NCBI GenBank assembly: GCA_028023455.1
Contig: JAQFVV010012508.1
Coordinates: 3,655,877 to 3,719,876 of the forward strand
DNA length: 64,000 nucleotides
Reading direction: 5' to 3'
DNA from: Epiperipatus broadwayi
Taxonomy: Eukaryota > Onychophora > Udeonychophora > Euonychophora > Peripatidae
Shown here: positions 55,645 through 64,000 of the stretch, one piece after another
Numbering within the stretch: the stretch's first letter is position 1
How the letters are laid out: every line of letters starts with the position of its first letter
The notes under the pieces: model-generated
Database searches by the model: none
What the model saw: only the letters and a program-made list of their open reading frames with translations
Told to the model about the DNA's origin: nothing
Translations under genes and position numbers: made by a program

Positions 55645-56205
55645 CATCATCATCATTATCAACCATTATCAATCCACTGCAGGATGAAGGTCTCTCCAAG
55701 TTTAATCCATCTCCGATCTTTAGCTTCTCTTCTCCACATCACCCCTACACATTTTCTTATTTCATCCATCCATCTTACATGTGGTCTCCTTCTGGGTCTT
55801 TTACAATCTCTTGGAATCCAGTTTAAAATTTCAATTGTCCATCTATTATCATCTCTTCTAGCAATATGTCCAGCCCAACTCCACTTCAATCTTTTAATTT
55901 TTTCAATGAGGTCAGTAACACCTGTTTGTTCTCTTACCCATACATTGCGTTTTCGATCTCTTCTTGTTACCCCCAACATACATCTCTCCATACTTCTTTG
56001 AGTGGTCTGAAGTCTCTGTATTGATCTTCTATTAAGTGTCCAAGTCTCAGATCCATAAGTAATAACTGGTAAAACACATTTGTTAAAAACCTTCCTCTTC
56101 AAACACATAGGCATATTTCCTTTTAATATCAAGTTATTTCTACCAAAAGCACTCCAACCAAGTTTAATTCTATGATTAATTTCCTCTATTATGTTTCCAT
56201 AATAT
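55645..56205 (-). mobile_element. 5'-truncated RTE insertion
   Basis: Minus-strand ORF of 205 codons (55659-56276, the first part being flank). RTE C-terminal region complete from IIEEINHRIKLGWSAFGRNN through KGNMPMCLKRKVFNKCVLPV, GSETWTLNRRSIQRLQTTQR, GVTRRDRKRNVWVREQTGV, GHIARRDDNRWTIEILNW and RPHVRWMDEIRKCVGVMWRR to FILQWIDNG, then the 3' end and a TGATGA tail. The longest intact reading frame of this family in the window, but it lacks endonuclease and RT. ATAATAT occurs at both borders as a possible short target duplication. Confidence 0.9.
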
Positions 56206-56210
56206 AATGA

Positions 56211-56475
56211 TGCATATATATGTAAAATAGTGGGAGGAACTATACTCTTTACACATGCACTAGAAAATTGGCACATACCCCTGTCAATAATTGTTTTAAA
56301 ACCATACGTGATCCACCTTTGGTTAGAGCATATTCTTTAAATAAACCAGCAATTATTGACTGTGTCTAAATTAGGGCTTGAACTTATTATGAGCCCGATT
56401 TTTAAATCTGCACATTACTTGCATAAATTCAGTTTATATATCATAGGGAAGAGAAAGTTTTTCATTTTTAACTAA
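56211..56475 (+). repeat. Interspersed repeat R, copy 2
   Basis: Nearly the same as copy 1, with an extra segment (AGAAAATTGGCACATACCCC) near the start. TAGGGCTTGAACTTATTATG onward is almost unchanged. Confidence 0.85.
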
Positions 56476-56659
56476 CTATAACATTGAATGTTGTTAATAT
56501 ATATATAGGAGGCTGTAAAGTCACCAACCAAGGCACCGGTTGGTGGTCAAAGGTGGAGGGTGCTAAGAATTCCCTGATTGCAGACTCAGGCTGCCATTTG
56601 ATGATGACTTTTTTATTTAGGTACTTACAACTATAGATCACTTTCATCACTTTCAAGTG

Positions 56660-56975
56660 AAGGAAGATTGCAAGAGTTAGAATAAGAAGGGTCTTATATT
56701 AAATGGGACATTATTGGACTCTGTAAAGTTAGAAGAAAAGGTGAAGAAACAATCGATTTAAAAAGTGGGCATATACTCTACTATAAAGCCACAAATATTG
56801 GAAATACTAGTGGAGTATGATTCATTATAAATAAATAAATGGAAGAATAACATTGTGGAGATTGATGGTGTATGGGACAGAGTGGCAAGATTAGTTTTAC
56901 AACTTGATAGCAGGTACCAAATGCAGATAATTCAGGTTTATGCCTGCAGTGGATTGATAATGGTTGATGATGATG
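56660..56975 (+). mobile_element. Internally deleted RTE: endonuclease fused to 3' end
   Basis: 56660-56942 encodes endonuclease sequence with indels and stops (GRLQELE, IKWDIIGLCKVRRKGEETID, LKSGHILYYKATN, FIINK, DNSGL/IIQVYA). At about 56942 it switches directly to the family 3' end (TGCAGTGGATTGATAATGG, then TTGATGATGATGAT). The RT and C-terminal region are missing. This is the only other endonuclease-bearing RTE copy in the window besides 10.4-12.8 kb. Confidence 0.75.
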
Positions 56976-56979
56976 ATAT

Positions 56980-57165
56980 GTCTAAAATTGTGGGAAGAAC
57001 TATATACTCTTTATATATGCGCTAGAAAATTGGCTGTCAATAATTGTTTTAAAACCCTAGGTGATCCACCTTTGATTGAGCTTATTCTTTAAATAAACCA
57101 ACAATTATTGATCATGCTTGAATAAGCTCTTACTAAATTCAAACCCAATTGTTAGTTGACATTCT
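56980..57165 (+). repeat. Interspersed repeat R, copy 3 (partial)
   Basis: Follows directly after the TGATGA tail of the deleted RTE. Matches copies 1 and 2 from AAAATTGTGGGAAGAAC to CAACAATTATTGA, then diverges. Confidence 0.75.
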
Positions 57166-57957
57166 TTTATATATATATTTTTTGACAAATAATTATGATT
57201 ACAGGTGTGGTATTTCCCCATTCTTAGCGAGTCTCCACCTGAATGTATTTAAGAAGATTACATTTGAGGTTGATAGCTGTGAATTATTAACAATCACCGG
57301 TTCATGAGATAAATTGTTCTAAATTACTCACTTTAATCTTTTCATTTGGTTATTATTAATATTAGCCGATTATCATTCATTTGAACCGTAACATATATAT
57401 GTATTTTTTTTTTAAAATGTCAGTTTATAATTAATGAGAAAGTATATTGACAGATCAGTTGGTAAAAAAAAAAAAATGTCGGTCAAAAGAGATATAGTTG
57501 TCTTTTAAATTTTTATGCAAGTTTGCTATCATTTTAGAAAAAAAAAAGTAAAACATCAGCCAAGAAAACTTGTTTTTTTTTTAAAAAAAAAAATCATTAA
57601 ATCTTTTCCATTAGTTATATATGATTTTTCCACTATTTTTTCTTCCTTTTTTTTTAAAAAAAAAAAAAGAAAAAGAAAAAATTCATTAAGAGATAAATAC
57701 AGATACCGCTGTGTTTTTTTTCTTTTAATGTTTTCAATTTTGTTATAAGTTAACCCTTTTTTATCTAAAGAGTTAATTTTATTTTTTGAATATGCTTTTT
57801 GACAGAATATGTTTATTTATCCAGTATTTACAAAACTGCCCGAATTAATTACTAACATTGCTAATTTTTTTTTATGAATGTTCAGTGCCATTTTTGTTAT
57901 TGTTAAATCTAAGAGATTTTTCTTATTAATAATTAAGCCAAGACTATTACACCTTTA
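57166..57957. other. AT-rich non-coding stretch with A/T homopolymers
   Basis: Long alternating T and A runs (57540-57680). No supported gene. Confidence 0.55.
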
Positions 57958-58495
57958 GCCCGCTTAGTGAGGGCAATTGATCCCCCAAAACTCATCGTTA
58001 AGCAAAAAAATCGTATGAAGAATAAGGGTTCATAATGGTTGTTTATGGGGAAAAATACGCCGGTTACTCCAGCTAAAAAATTGCACTATAAGTTGGGAAT
58101 ATTAAGTCAAAAAATAACTTATTGAGTATATATAAAAATTTAAAAATCTCATAACATAATGCAACTTAAATTTAAAAAAACAAAAAAACAAAAAACCACA
58201 TAGCTTAAAAGTTGTTATTTTCTGTGATTCATTCACAAAATATTGTTATCCCGTTTGGTTTCCAACCTCAAAGATTTTCTTGATTTTTTTCATGGTCAGA
58301 TTAGTTACTATGATGACTTTAAATAGAATCTCTAAAAAGAAAAAAAAGTTTTTTATCGCTAGAAAAACAATGCATGTTTTCACTGTTCAAAAAGTACAGG
58401 AAAATAGACCAAGAAAGTGAAACTAAACTAGCATTTAATAATATTTTTGTATTCCTCTGCACAACTCATTATAGTGAAAAATAATCTATATTGAA
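57958..58495. mobile_element. Non-autonomous pogo/Tigger-like DNA transposon, copy B
   Basis: The left end CGCTTAGTGAGGGCAATTGA and the next 130 bp are the reverse-complement homologue of the right end of copy A (31030-31150). The other end near 58465-58490 (CTCATTATAGTGAAAAATAA) resembles, inverted, copy A's ATTCACTATAATGATC. The element lacks the nested palindrome and any transposase. The right border is uncertain. Confidence 0.45.
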
Positions 58496-59055
58496 GTTTC
58501 ATTTTTTTTAAAAAAATTTATACTACAGTATTATATTATATTACTTATGTGAAATTATTAAAATTACAAAAAAATAATGTTTAATAACACATTATTTGAT
58601 TGACCATAAAGACTTGTTATTTATCATTGGTGTGTCAAGAGCCAAAAACACATACGAGATACATTATAAATACTTAATCCCAGTCACCTTTAAAAAAAAA
58701 AAATTCAGCTTATTGGAAAAAAGGAAAAAAAAATCTAATGCATTCATAGTTTGGATATTTAAGGCTTTTTTAACAATATGTATTGTCATGATCTAAATAA
58801 ACATATACAGTAGCTGTAGTGTGTTTTTTGGGCCTGATAAGTCACTATTTTATCAAGTGTGGTAGCCATGTTTTTGCAATGATTTAGCAATTTGTCAAAT
58901 AGTGCAATATGTTGCAGATTTACTGGCTATTTAAATAAAAATTAAAGGCACTAATCTTATTCACTTTATTTCTATTGCATTTCATCATACACAAATTATT
59001 ATTAATTACATAAAATTATCCTCACCCCCCCCCCAAATACAATTCAAATGCAATG
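58496..59055. other. AT-rich non-coding stretch
   Basis: No supported gene. It has a poly-C run at about 59023-59033. Confidence 0.5.
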
Positions 59056-59206
59056 GATAGCCGCAGCGCCGGCGCTGGGTACTAGGCGCCCGCATGCAAA
59101 TTTGATTTTGGTGCCCCTGTCAATATGTATGTTTACTAAGGTGACCCGACCGTGTCCCGTGGCGTTTTAAAAAAGTCATGATTTTTAGAAAGAATGCACG
59201 ATGTAA

Positions 59207-59232
59207 TGCTATTTTTGATATCAAAAATAGCA
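59207..59232. repeat. Perfect 26-bp palindrome inside the hAT element
   Basis: TGCTATTTTTGAT followed at once by its reverse complement, with no loop. Confidence 0.9.
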
Positions 59233-59243
59233 TAAAATTGATT

Positions 59244-59300
59244 GTTAAATTATATATTATTTCATACAAACGGTTTGTATGAAATAATATATAATTTAAC
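59244..59300. repeat. Perfect 28-bp inverted repeat inside the hAT element
   Basis: Arms GTTAAATTATATATTATTTC... (59244-59271) and the exact reverse complement (59273-59300) with a single-base centre, G59272. It lies 11 bp after the first palindrome. Confidence 0.9.
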
Positions 59301-59882
59301 ACGGCAAATTTAGATATTTTTTTTTTTTAAAATTTCATATTTATTATTTGCGTCACTGTCTGTTTTTAACAAACATGATCTAATATATATATACGCATAT
59401 ACATACATAAGTTCTAATTTATAATACTTTTAGTGTGTGTTTATTTATATATTTGCTAGCAGAAAGTTACTTATAGTTTACTATAAGCAGTACTATATAT
59501 ATATATAAACATTACAATATGAAATTTGTAATATAATAAACTTTATGTTTAGTTTATTGTTCATGATAAATAATAGATTTGATTGTTTTATATTTTTAAT
59601 ATTAAGCAGAGCTTGTGTGCAGGCCTGCTTGTGTGTGTCATTTAATAAGATATAATATGACTTCATATGATTTTCAATAATCTACTCTCAATAATTTTTG
59701 TAAATAAACATTTGAGAATAATATTCTTCAAATGTGAGTATTTTTGTTAGTAGAGTTTTAATTTCTCAGGGATGACGCCTTCTTTTTCAGATGCTAATCT
59801 CTCAGTGATGGCGCCTCCTTCTGCCAGCGCCCGCATGCCTAGCATGCGTTGCATGTCCGCTTCCGCCGGCCCTGGATAGCCG

Positions 59883-60590
59883 TTTCGATATTATTAAAAG
59901 TAGCATTCATAAAGATTTTAATCCAAAATTAATTGTCTGAAACTTTAGCTAATATTTATACTGTATACAATTTAAAATTTAATATTGATATTACATATGG
60001 ACAAAAATTATTTTTTGTTTTATGCTGAATGAAATTTATATATTTTTTTCAATACTGCATTTCTTTTATACGTGAGATGTCTCCATTACTTTGAATATCT
60101 GAAAAGAATTACAAGTTGATTTAAAATTGTCGAAGCAGACTGTTATTTTTAATTTATATTAAGTAATTTTTGATATTATATAAATCTGAAACCATTTTAC
60201 CATTTTTTAAGCTTTTTTTTACTGAAAATATTTTAGATTAGTGATGGTAGCAGTTTCAATTTGACCGAAAAAATTTAATTCAAAATTAATTGACTGAATA
60301 TTTTTGTGCTGAATGAATTTTCTATTTTTACAGTGCCTGTTGAATGAACCTTTTTATTTTTTTGCTTTTGTAGTCATTAACAATGAAAATCATTACTTTG
60401 GATATGTTATTAATGAAGTACTAATTGTCTCATAAAAACACTGAATGAAAATTAAATAAATGACTGTATATTCATTAATCATATTTTAAGCTTATAATCA
60501 AAATATGAATGTCTGACAATTTCAGAGTTTCTACTTAATAGTTATACATTAGATAAAGTGCTGGGCTTTCCTAGTATATTTAATCTCATG
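59883..60590. other. AT-rich non-coding stretch
   Basis: No supported gene or repeat. Confidence 0.5.
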
Positions 60591-60605
60591 ATTGAATAAC
60601 CTAGC

Positions 60606-60644
60606 ACCTCACTGAGGATGCCTAAGCAGAAACCTGTCTGAGGT
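60606..60644 (+). ncRNA. Hammerhead ribozyme, minimal type I, best match in window
   Basis: Stem I is ACCTCA (60606-60611) with TGAGGT (60639-60644), six perfect pairs. The core CTGAGGA is 60612-60618. Stem II is TGC-CTAA-GCA (60619-60628), and GAAA is 60629-60632. Stem III is A-C with G-U closed by CT (60632-60637), and the cleavage triplet GTC predicts a cut after C60638. Every invariant residue is present. The 2-bp stem III with a 2-nt loop is the minimal form known in retroelement hammerheads, which usually work as dimers. The downstream GGGGATATT is shared with family 1, suggesting related source elements. Confidence 0.8.
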
Positions 60645-60690
60645 TGGGGATATTCTACAAAGCTAGTTAAGAGTTTGTTTTTCCAGCTCT

Positions 60691-61658
60691 ATATATAATT
60701 AAAATATTGAATACAGTACTATAACTTTGTGTATTATGAATAAAATATATGTTGTTTAATTTCAATATAAAAGTCACTGTATTGCTTTTGGATGGCGTCA
60801 TCACTTTTACAAAATGTCCACCAAAACGTTTTTTTTTAAATTTCTTTTTATGATCATTATAATGAATAATCAATTGCAAATCAAAATACTGAGTACAAAT
60901 TGATGATGATTGCGATTGTGAATTTTTGCATAAGGGCCAAGTGTAAAGTGGAGTAAAGGTATTTTTTTATATTCTTTTTTGCCTCTGTAAATATAAAATT
61001 GAAAGTGAGTGAATAATGTATAGATATTTGCCGTTAATGTGTTAGTACCCTTTTTCTTCTTAAAGATAAGGAGGTATTTGATAAAATGGTTATGATGATT
61101 CTAAGTATGTCCACTACTATCAAGACTGCAGATATTCTAAGAAAATTTCTAAATTAATATTTTAACTACTGTGCATTGTAATTATTTTCCATCAAAATCT
61201 AGTGATAGTTCGAGACAAAAATTTAAATTCTATTTTAGTTTGTAAAGCTTTATTCTACAACAGAAAATAAATTTGATTTTGGTTTATTAGAAATGTAAAT
61301 GTACAAATGAAAAATATTCTAAACTATCCAGAGATTAAAAAATAAGAATTATGTAATGACAATAATGACTTTTTTATCATTTCGAGCTTGGTAACATTGA
61401 GAAGAAAGTAAATTACCTAAATCTTTGTTATCATGAAATTTGATATTTGAATCTGAACAAATAATTATAAAATAATAACAAATCTATTCTCTACTATTCT
61501 AAAATGAAAAATTATATTTATTATCATCAAAGATTGATACAGTTGAATTTTGACAATTCGCAAATGTATAATTGCAGTTGTCTTTTTTTTTAGTATATCA
61601 AAACATTTGTTTAATTAAATTTTTAAAAAAATAAAAGATATTTCAAAGTAACATATTA
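60691..61658. other. AT-rich non-coding stretch
   Basis: No supported gene or repeat. Confidence 0.5.
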
Positions 61659-61659
61659 G

Positions 61660-61855
61660 ATTTAAATGTGCTGAAACACAATTAAAGATAAAGCTAAAGT
61701 GTGAATTATAATACTAAAGTGGTTTAGCACTTTCGATAAGTTTCTATATCCTGTGATTACGAGGATATAGAAACTCCTCAAAAGTGCTAAGCCACTTGAG
61801 TATTATAATTTGCACATTAACTTCACTTTTAACTGCATTTCAGTACATTTAAATC
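61660..61855. repeat. Foldback (about 95-bp imperfect arms)
   Basis: GATTTAAATGTGCTGAAA... at the left against its inverse ...TTTCAGTACATTTAAATC at the right, with GTTTAGCACTTT/AAAGTGCTAAGC and AGTTTCTATATCCT/AGGATATAGAAACT near the centre. Almost no loop. No hammerhead core. Confidence 0.85.
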
Positions 61856-63180
61856 TTACTGTTTTTAAAGGAAAGTTTACATTTATGTTATTATTACAAA
61901 ACAACGTAAATGTAAACATGAAATGATTTTTTTTTCATTAATTGCTATGGAAATATTTTATAAAAATTAAATATGAATATTTAAATAAAATACAGAAAAC
62001 TTCTGCCTTTTTGCAGTTTGATCAGAACAATGATGAGAGCATATCCAAGTTTATTTATATCCTTATGATCAAAGAATGAACCAAACAGAAATTGAATGAA
62101 ATGAGCTTTTTTTTTAAGTTTGTGCTCTGTGAGTTAGTAATATTTTCAGATTTTTTAGAACTAATTAGTATTTATGTTAATTCAAGCTTTTATCGACAAA
62201 TCAAATTTAAAGGGGTAAAATAACGTTAATGATAGATGAAAGAGAACGATTTAACAAAATCTGCGTGCAGCGACATTACAATATATGGTCAAAAGCATGA
62301 CTATTTTCAAGATTATTAAATGTTAACTACGTATAGAAGGTAAAAATTTAAATGCTACATAATAATAGTATTTAACATGTAACTGTCCTAAGTATTTTTA
62401 GTTGACTTTAGAATAAAAGCTTAAACTCTACAATTTCTTATTATTTATTAGAATTTTTTACAATTACTTGATTTTACTATTTTTGCTATATTAGTATTTC
62501 ATTTAACTATCAATGATATTCAGAAAAAGAAATATCTTATTAAAAGAGGAATTTTGAAGCCATTTTTTTTAGTTCCATGTGATGACCACTATTTTAGCTA
62601 CAATTGTAAAATATCTTAAAGGCAGCGGAAATTGTTTAACGGAACAGTCTTCAAAAATATTTATGAATTTAATAAAGAATGATTTCACCAAAAAAGAAAG
62701 AAAGAAAAAAGATAAAACAATTGATGAAATATCTTTTAAAATAATTTAAGATACTTTTTGTTTGCAAATAAAATTAAGTAAAGAATATAAATTATAATTA
62801 AAATAATAAAATAGATCTATACAATCATGGTGGGAATATTTTGGCAACTTTCATCATCCGGACAAAATTAGAAATCGTTTTTGATGGTCAAACTTTATTA
62901 TTTTAACATTTGTTACAATTTAAGTAATGTTTTTTTTTTTTTTTAAAAAGTATATAATAAAGAGCGCAATGAATGAACAACCCTCTGGTCATGCACTTTA
63001 CAAATCTTCTTGCACTTGACATTGACTTGATAACCATAAGTGTACGCTTATGCTTAGAACTTATCTGTATATAAGCTAAACCTTTGTGCACTGTGTTGAA
63101 ATCAGAGCTTGAAACTGTTGTGTACCTGAGTTATATATTATCAGTTGAATATAGTATTAGACAGATATAATTTTATTTTT
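61856..63180. other. AT-rich non-coding stretch
   Basis: No supported gene. The 63000-63120 part (CTTGCACTTGACATTGACTT, CATAAGTGTACGCTTATGC) has a short palindrome and may belong to the foldback family that follows. Confidence 0.45.
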
Positions 63181-63665
63181 AAGCATCTCCAATGAAGTAC
63201 ATAGTAAATTTAGAATTTACTATAAAATATTCTGTTATTTATATAGCGCAGCCTACATAAGCATAAGTTTACGATTTTCAAGTCGCTGCTCATGGGCAAG
63301 TGCAAGTAGATTCATAAAGTTCACAATCGGAAGGTTGTTCCTTCATTTTAATATTTCATATGTTGGCTATGCTATATAAATAACAGAATATTTATTACAG
63401 TAAATTCAAAATTTATTATGTATTTCATCACAGATGGTTAAAATAAGAACAGATCTTTCTCCTGCTATAGATCAAATAAGCTTATACAATTCAAATGCTA
63501 ATATATAATTCAGGTGCACAATAGGTTGAAATTGATTTCATCACAGCCAGTCAATGCTCATGGGCATGTGCAAGTAGATTAGTGAAGGGCATGACCAGAG
63601 GGATATTGTTTCATTATCTATTTCATACATAGGCTGCACTATACAAATAACAGAATATTTATTAT
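63181..63665. repeat. Foldback and additional half copy
   Basis: Arms 63195-63270 (GAAGTACATAGTAAATTTAG..., ATTCTGTTATTTATATAGCG) and 63350-63430 are inverted. The loop has GCTCATGGGCAAGTGCAAGT. A third copy of the loop plus right arm follows at 63545-63665 (GCTCATGGGCATGTGCAAGT, CAAATAACAGAATATTTATT). Confidence 0.8.
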
Positions 63666-64000
63666 AATAAAGAGTATAATAAATACAATTAATAAAAACA
63701 CATGAAAATATAATTAAAGAAAAAAATTTATATCCCCAAATATTTTTAAATTAATAAGCCTAATTTCTCTAAGCATCTTGTTTTATGATATTTTATTTTT
63801 GTTAAATGGTTCTATTTTAATTAGAATTATGATTTTTTTTAAATAAAAAAATTTAAGAACAGAATGCTCATTTTTAAAGTCTTGTGGTAGCTGATTTTTA
63901 AAAGAAATTAAAGCTAATTAGAATTTTATTAAATCAATTGGAAAATTATAAAAAAAATTCATAAGTTTATCTGCATATATTTTAGATAAGAAACTTAGAA

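Larger units (their letters stand above)
59056..59882. mobile_element. Non-autonomous hAT-type DNA transposon with 8-bp target duplication
   Basis: The element spans 59064-59874 (811 bp). It starts CAGCGCCGGC and ends GCCGGCCCTG, so the terminal inverted repeat is CAGSGCCGGC (9 of 10). It is flanked by GATAGCCG at 59056-59063 and 59875-59882, an exact 8-bp duplication. CAGGGCCGGC-type ends with 8-bp duplications are a hAT hallmark. GGCGCCCGCATGC near the left end and AGCGCCCGCATGC near the right end form a subterminal repeat. There is no transposase. The interior is AT-rich with two perfect palindromes. Confidence 0.85.

Noticed and set aside
1-64000. Endogenous virus or LTR retrotransposon
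   Set aside because: No paired LTRs with TG...CA ends and primer-binding site, and no gag, protease, integrase or capsid motifs were seen. 40975-41390 was considered as a solo LTR but has no supporting ends.

Overview
This is an AT-rich (by eye about 70-75% AT) animal genomic window. No complete host gene is recognisable. The reasons for calling it metazoan, probably an invertebrate, are these: many copies of an RTE-type non-LTR retrotransposon with the endonuclease/RT/C-terminal architecture found across invertebrates, tRNA-derived SINEs, mariner, pogo-like and hAT DNA transposons, and AT microsatellites. I cannot fix the phylum from the sequence. A mollusc (for example a cephalopod) or an arthropod would both fit.

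Layout. 1-1.5 kb: one possible host exon at the left edge, then AT-rich DNA. 1.5-10 kb: foldback repeats, a 450-bp GC-richer island (6.65-7.1 kb), a 5'-inverted RTE insertion with a 13-bp target duplication, and a SINE. 10-16.2 kb: a decayed near-full-length RTE and two younger truncated RTE copies, two with exact target-site duplications. 16.5-19.5 kb: repeats that carry hammerhead-ribozyme motifs. 20.3-21.7 kb: eight tandem units of a 173-bp satellite. 22-25 kb: a decayed second LINE family split by a nested RTE, then a possible pogo-like remnant. 25-31.7 kb: more foldback/hammerhead repeats, a tRNA-Gly-like SINE head, a pogo-like element with a perfect 45-bp palindrome inside it, and LINE scraps. 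32-41 kb: mostly featureless AT-rich DNA with one hammerhead repeat at 37.3-37.7 kb. 42-49.2 kb: a dense cluster of foldbacks, tRNA-like repeats and hammerhead-like motifs, plus a tandemly duplicated mariner fossil. 50-57 kb: LINE C-terminal fragments, a possible host exon on the minus strand (51.26-51.48 kb), a SINE, RTE copies and a triplicated repeat. 57.9-64 kb: a second pogo-like copy, an 811-bp hAT element with an 8-bp target duplication and two perfect hairpins, the best type I hammerhead (60.6 kb), and further foldbacks.

The most interesting theme is interspersed minimal type I hammerhead ribozymes. At least two families match the catalytic core exactly (CTGANGA, stem II, GAAA, short stem III, NUH, stem I), and three or more families are hammerhead-like. 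One family has an 8-nt self-complementary stem III that suits dimeric hammerheads. Such motifs are known from Penelope-like elements and related non-autonomous retroelements, but I see no Penelope RT or GIY-YIG reading frame here. The window is best read as retroelement-packed intergenic or intronic DNA in which no set of genes works together.
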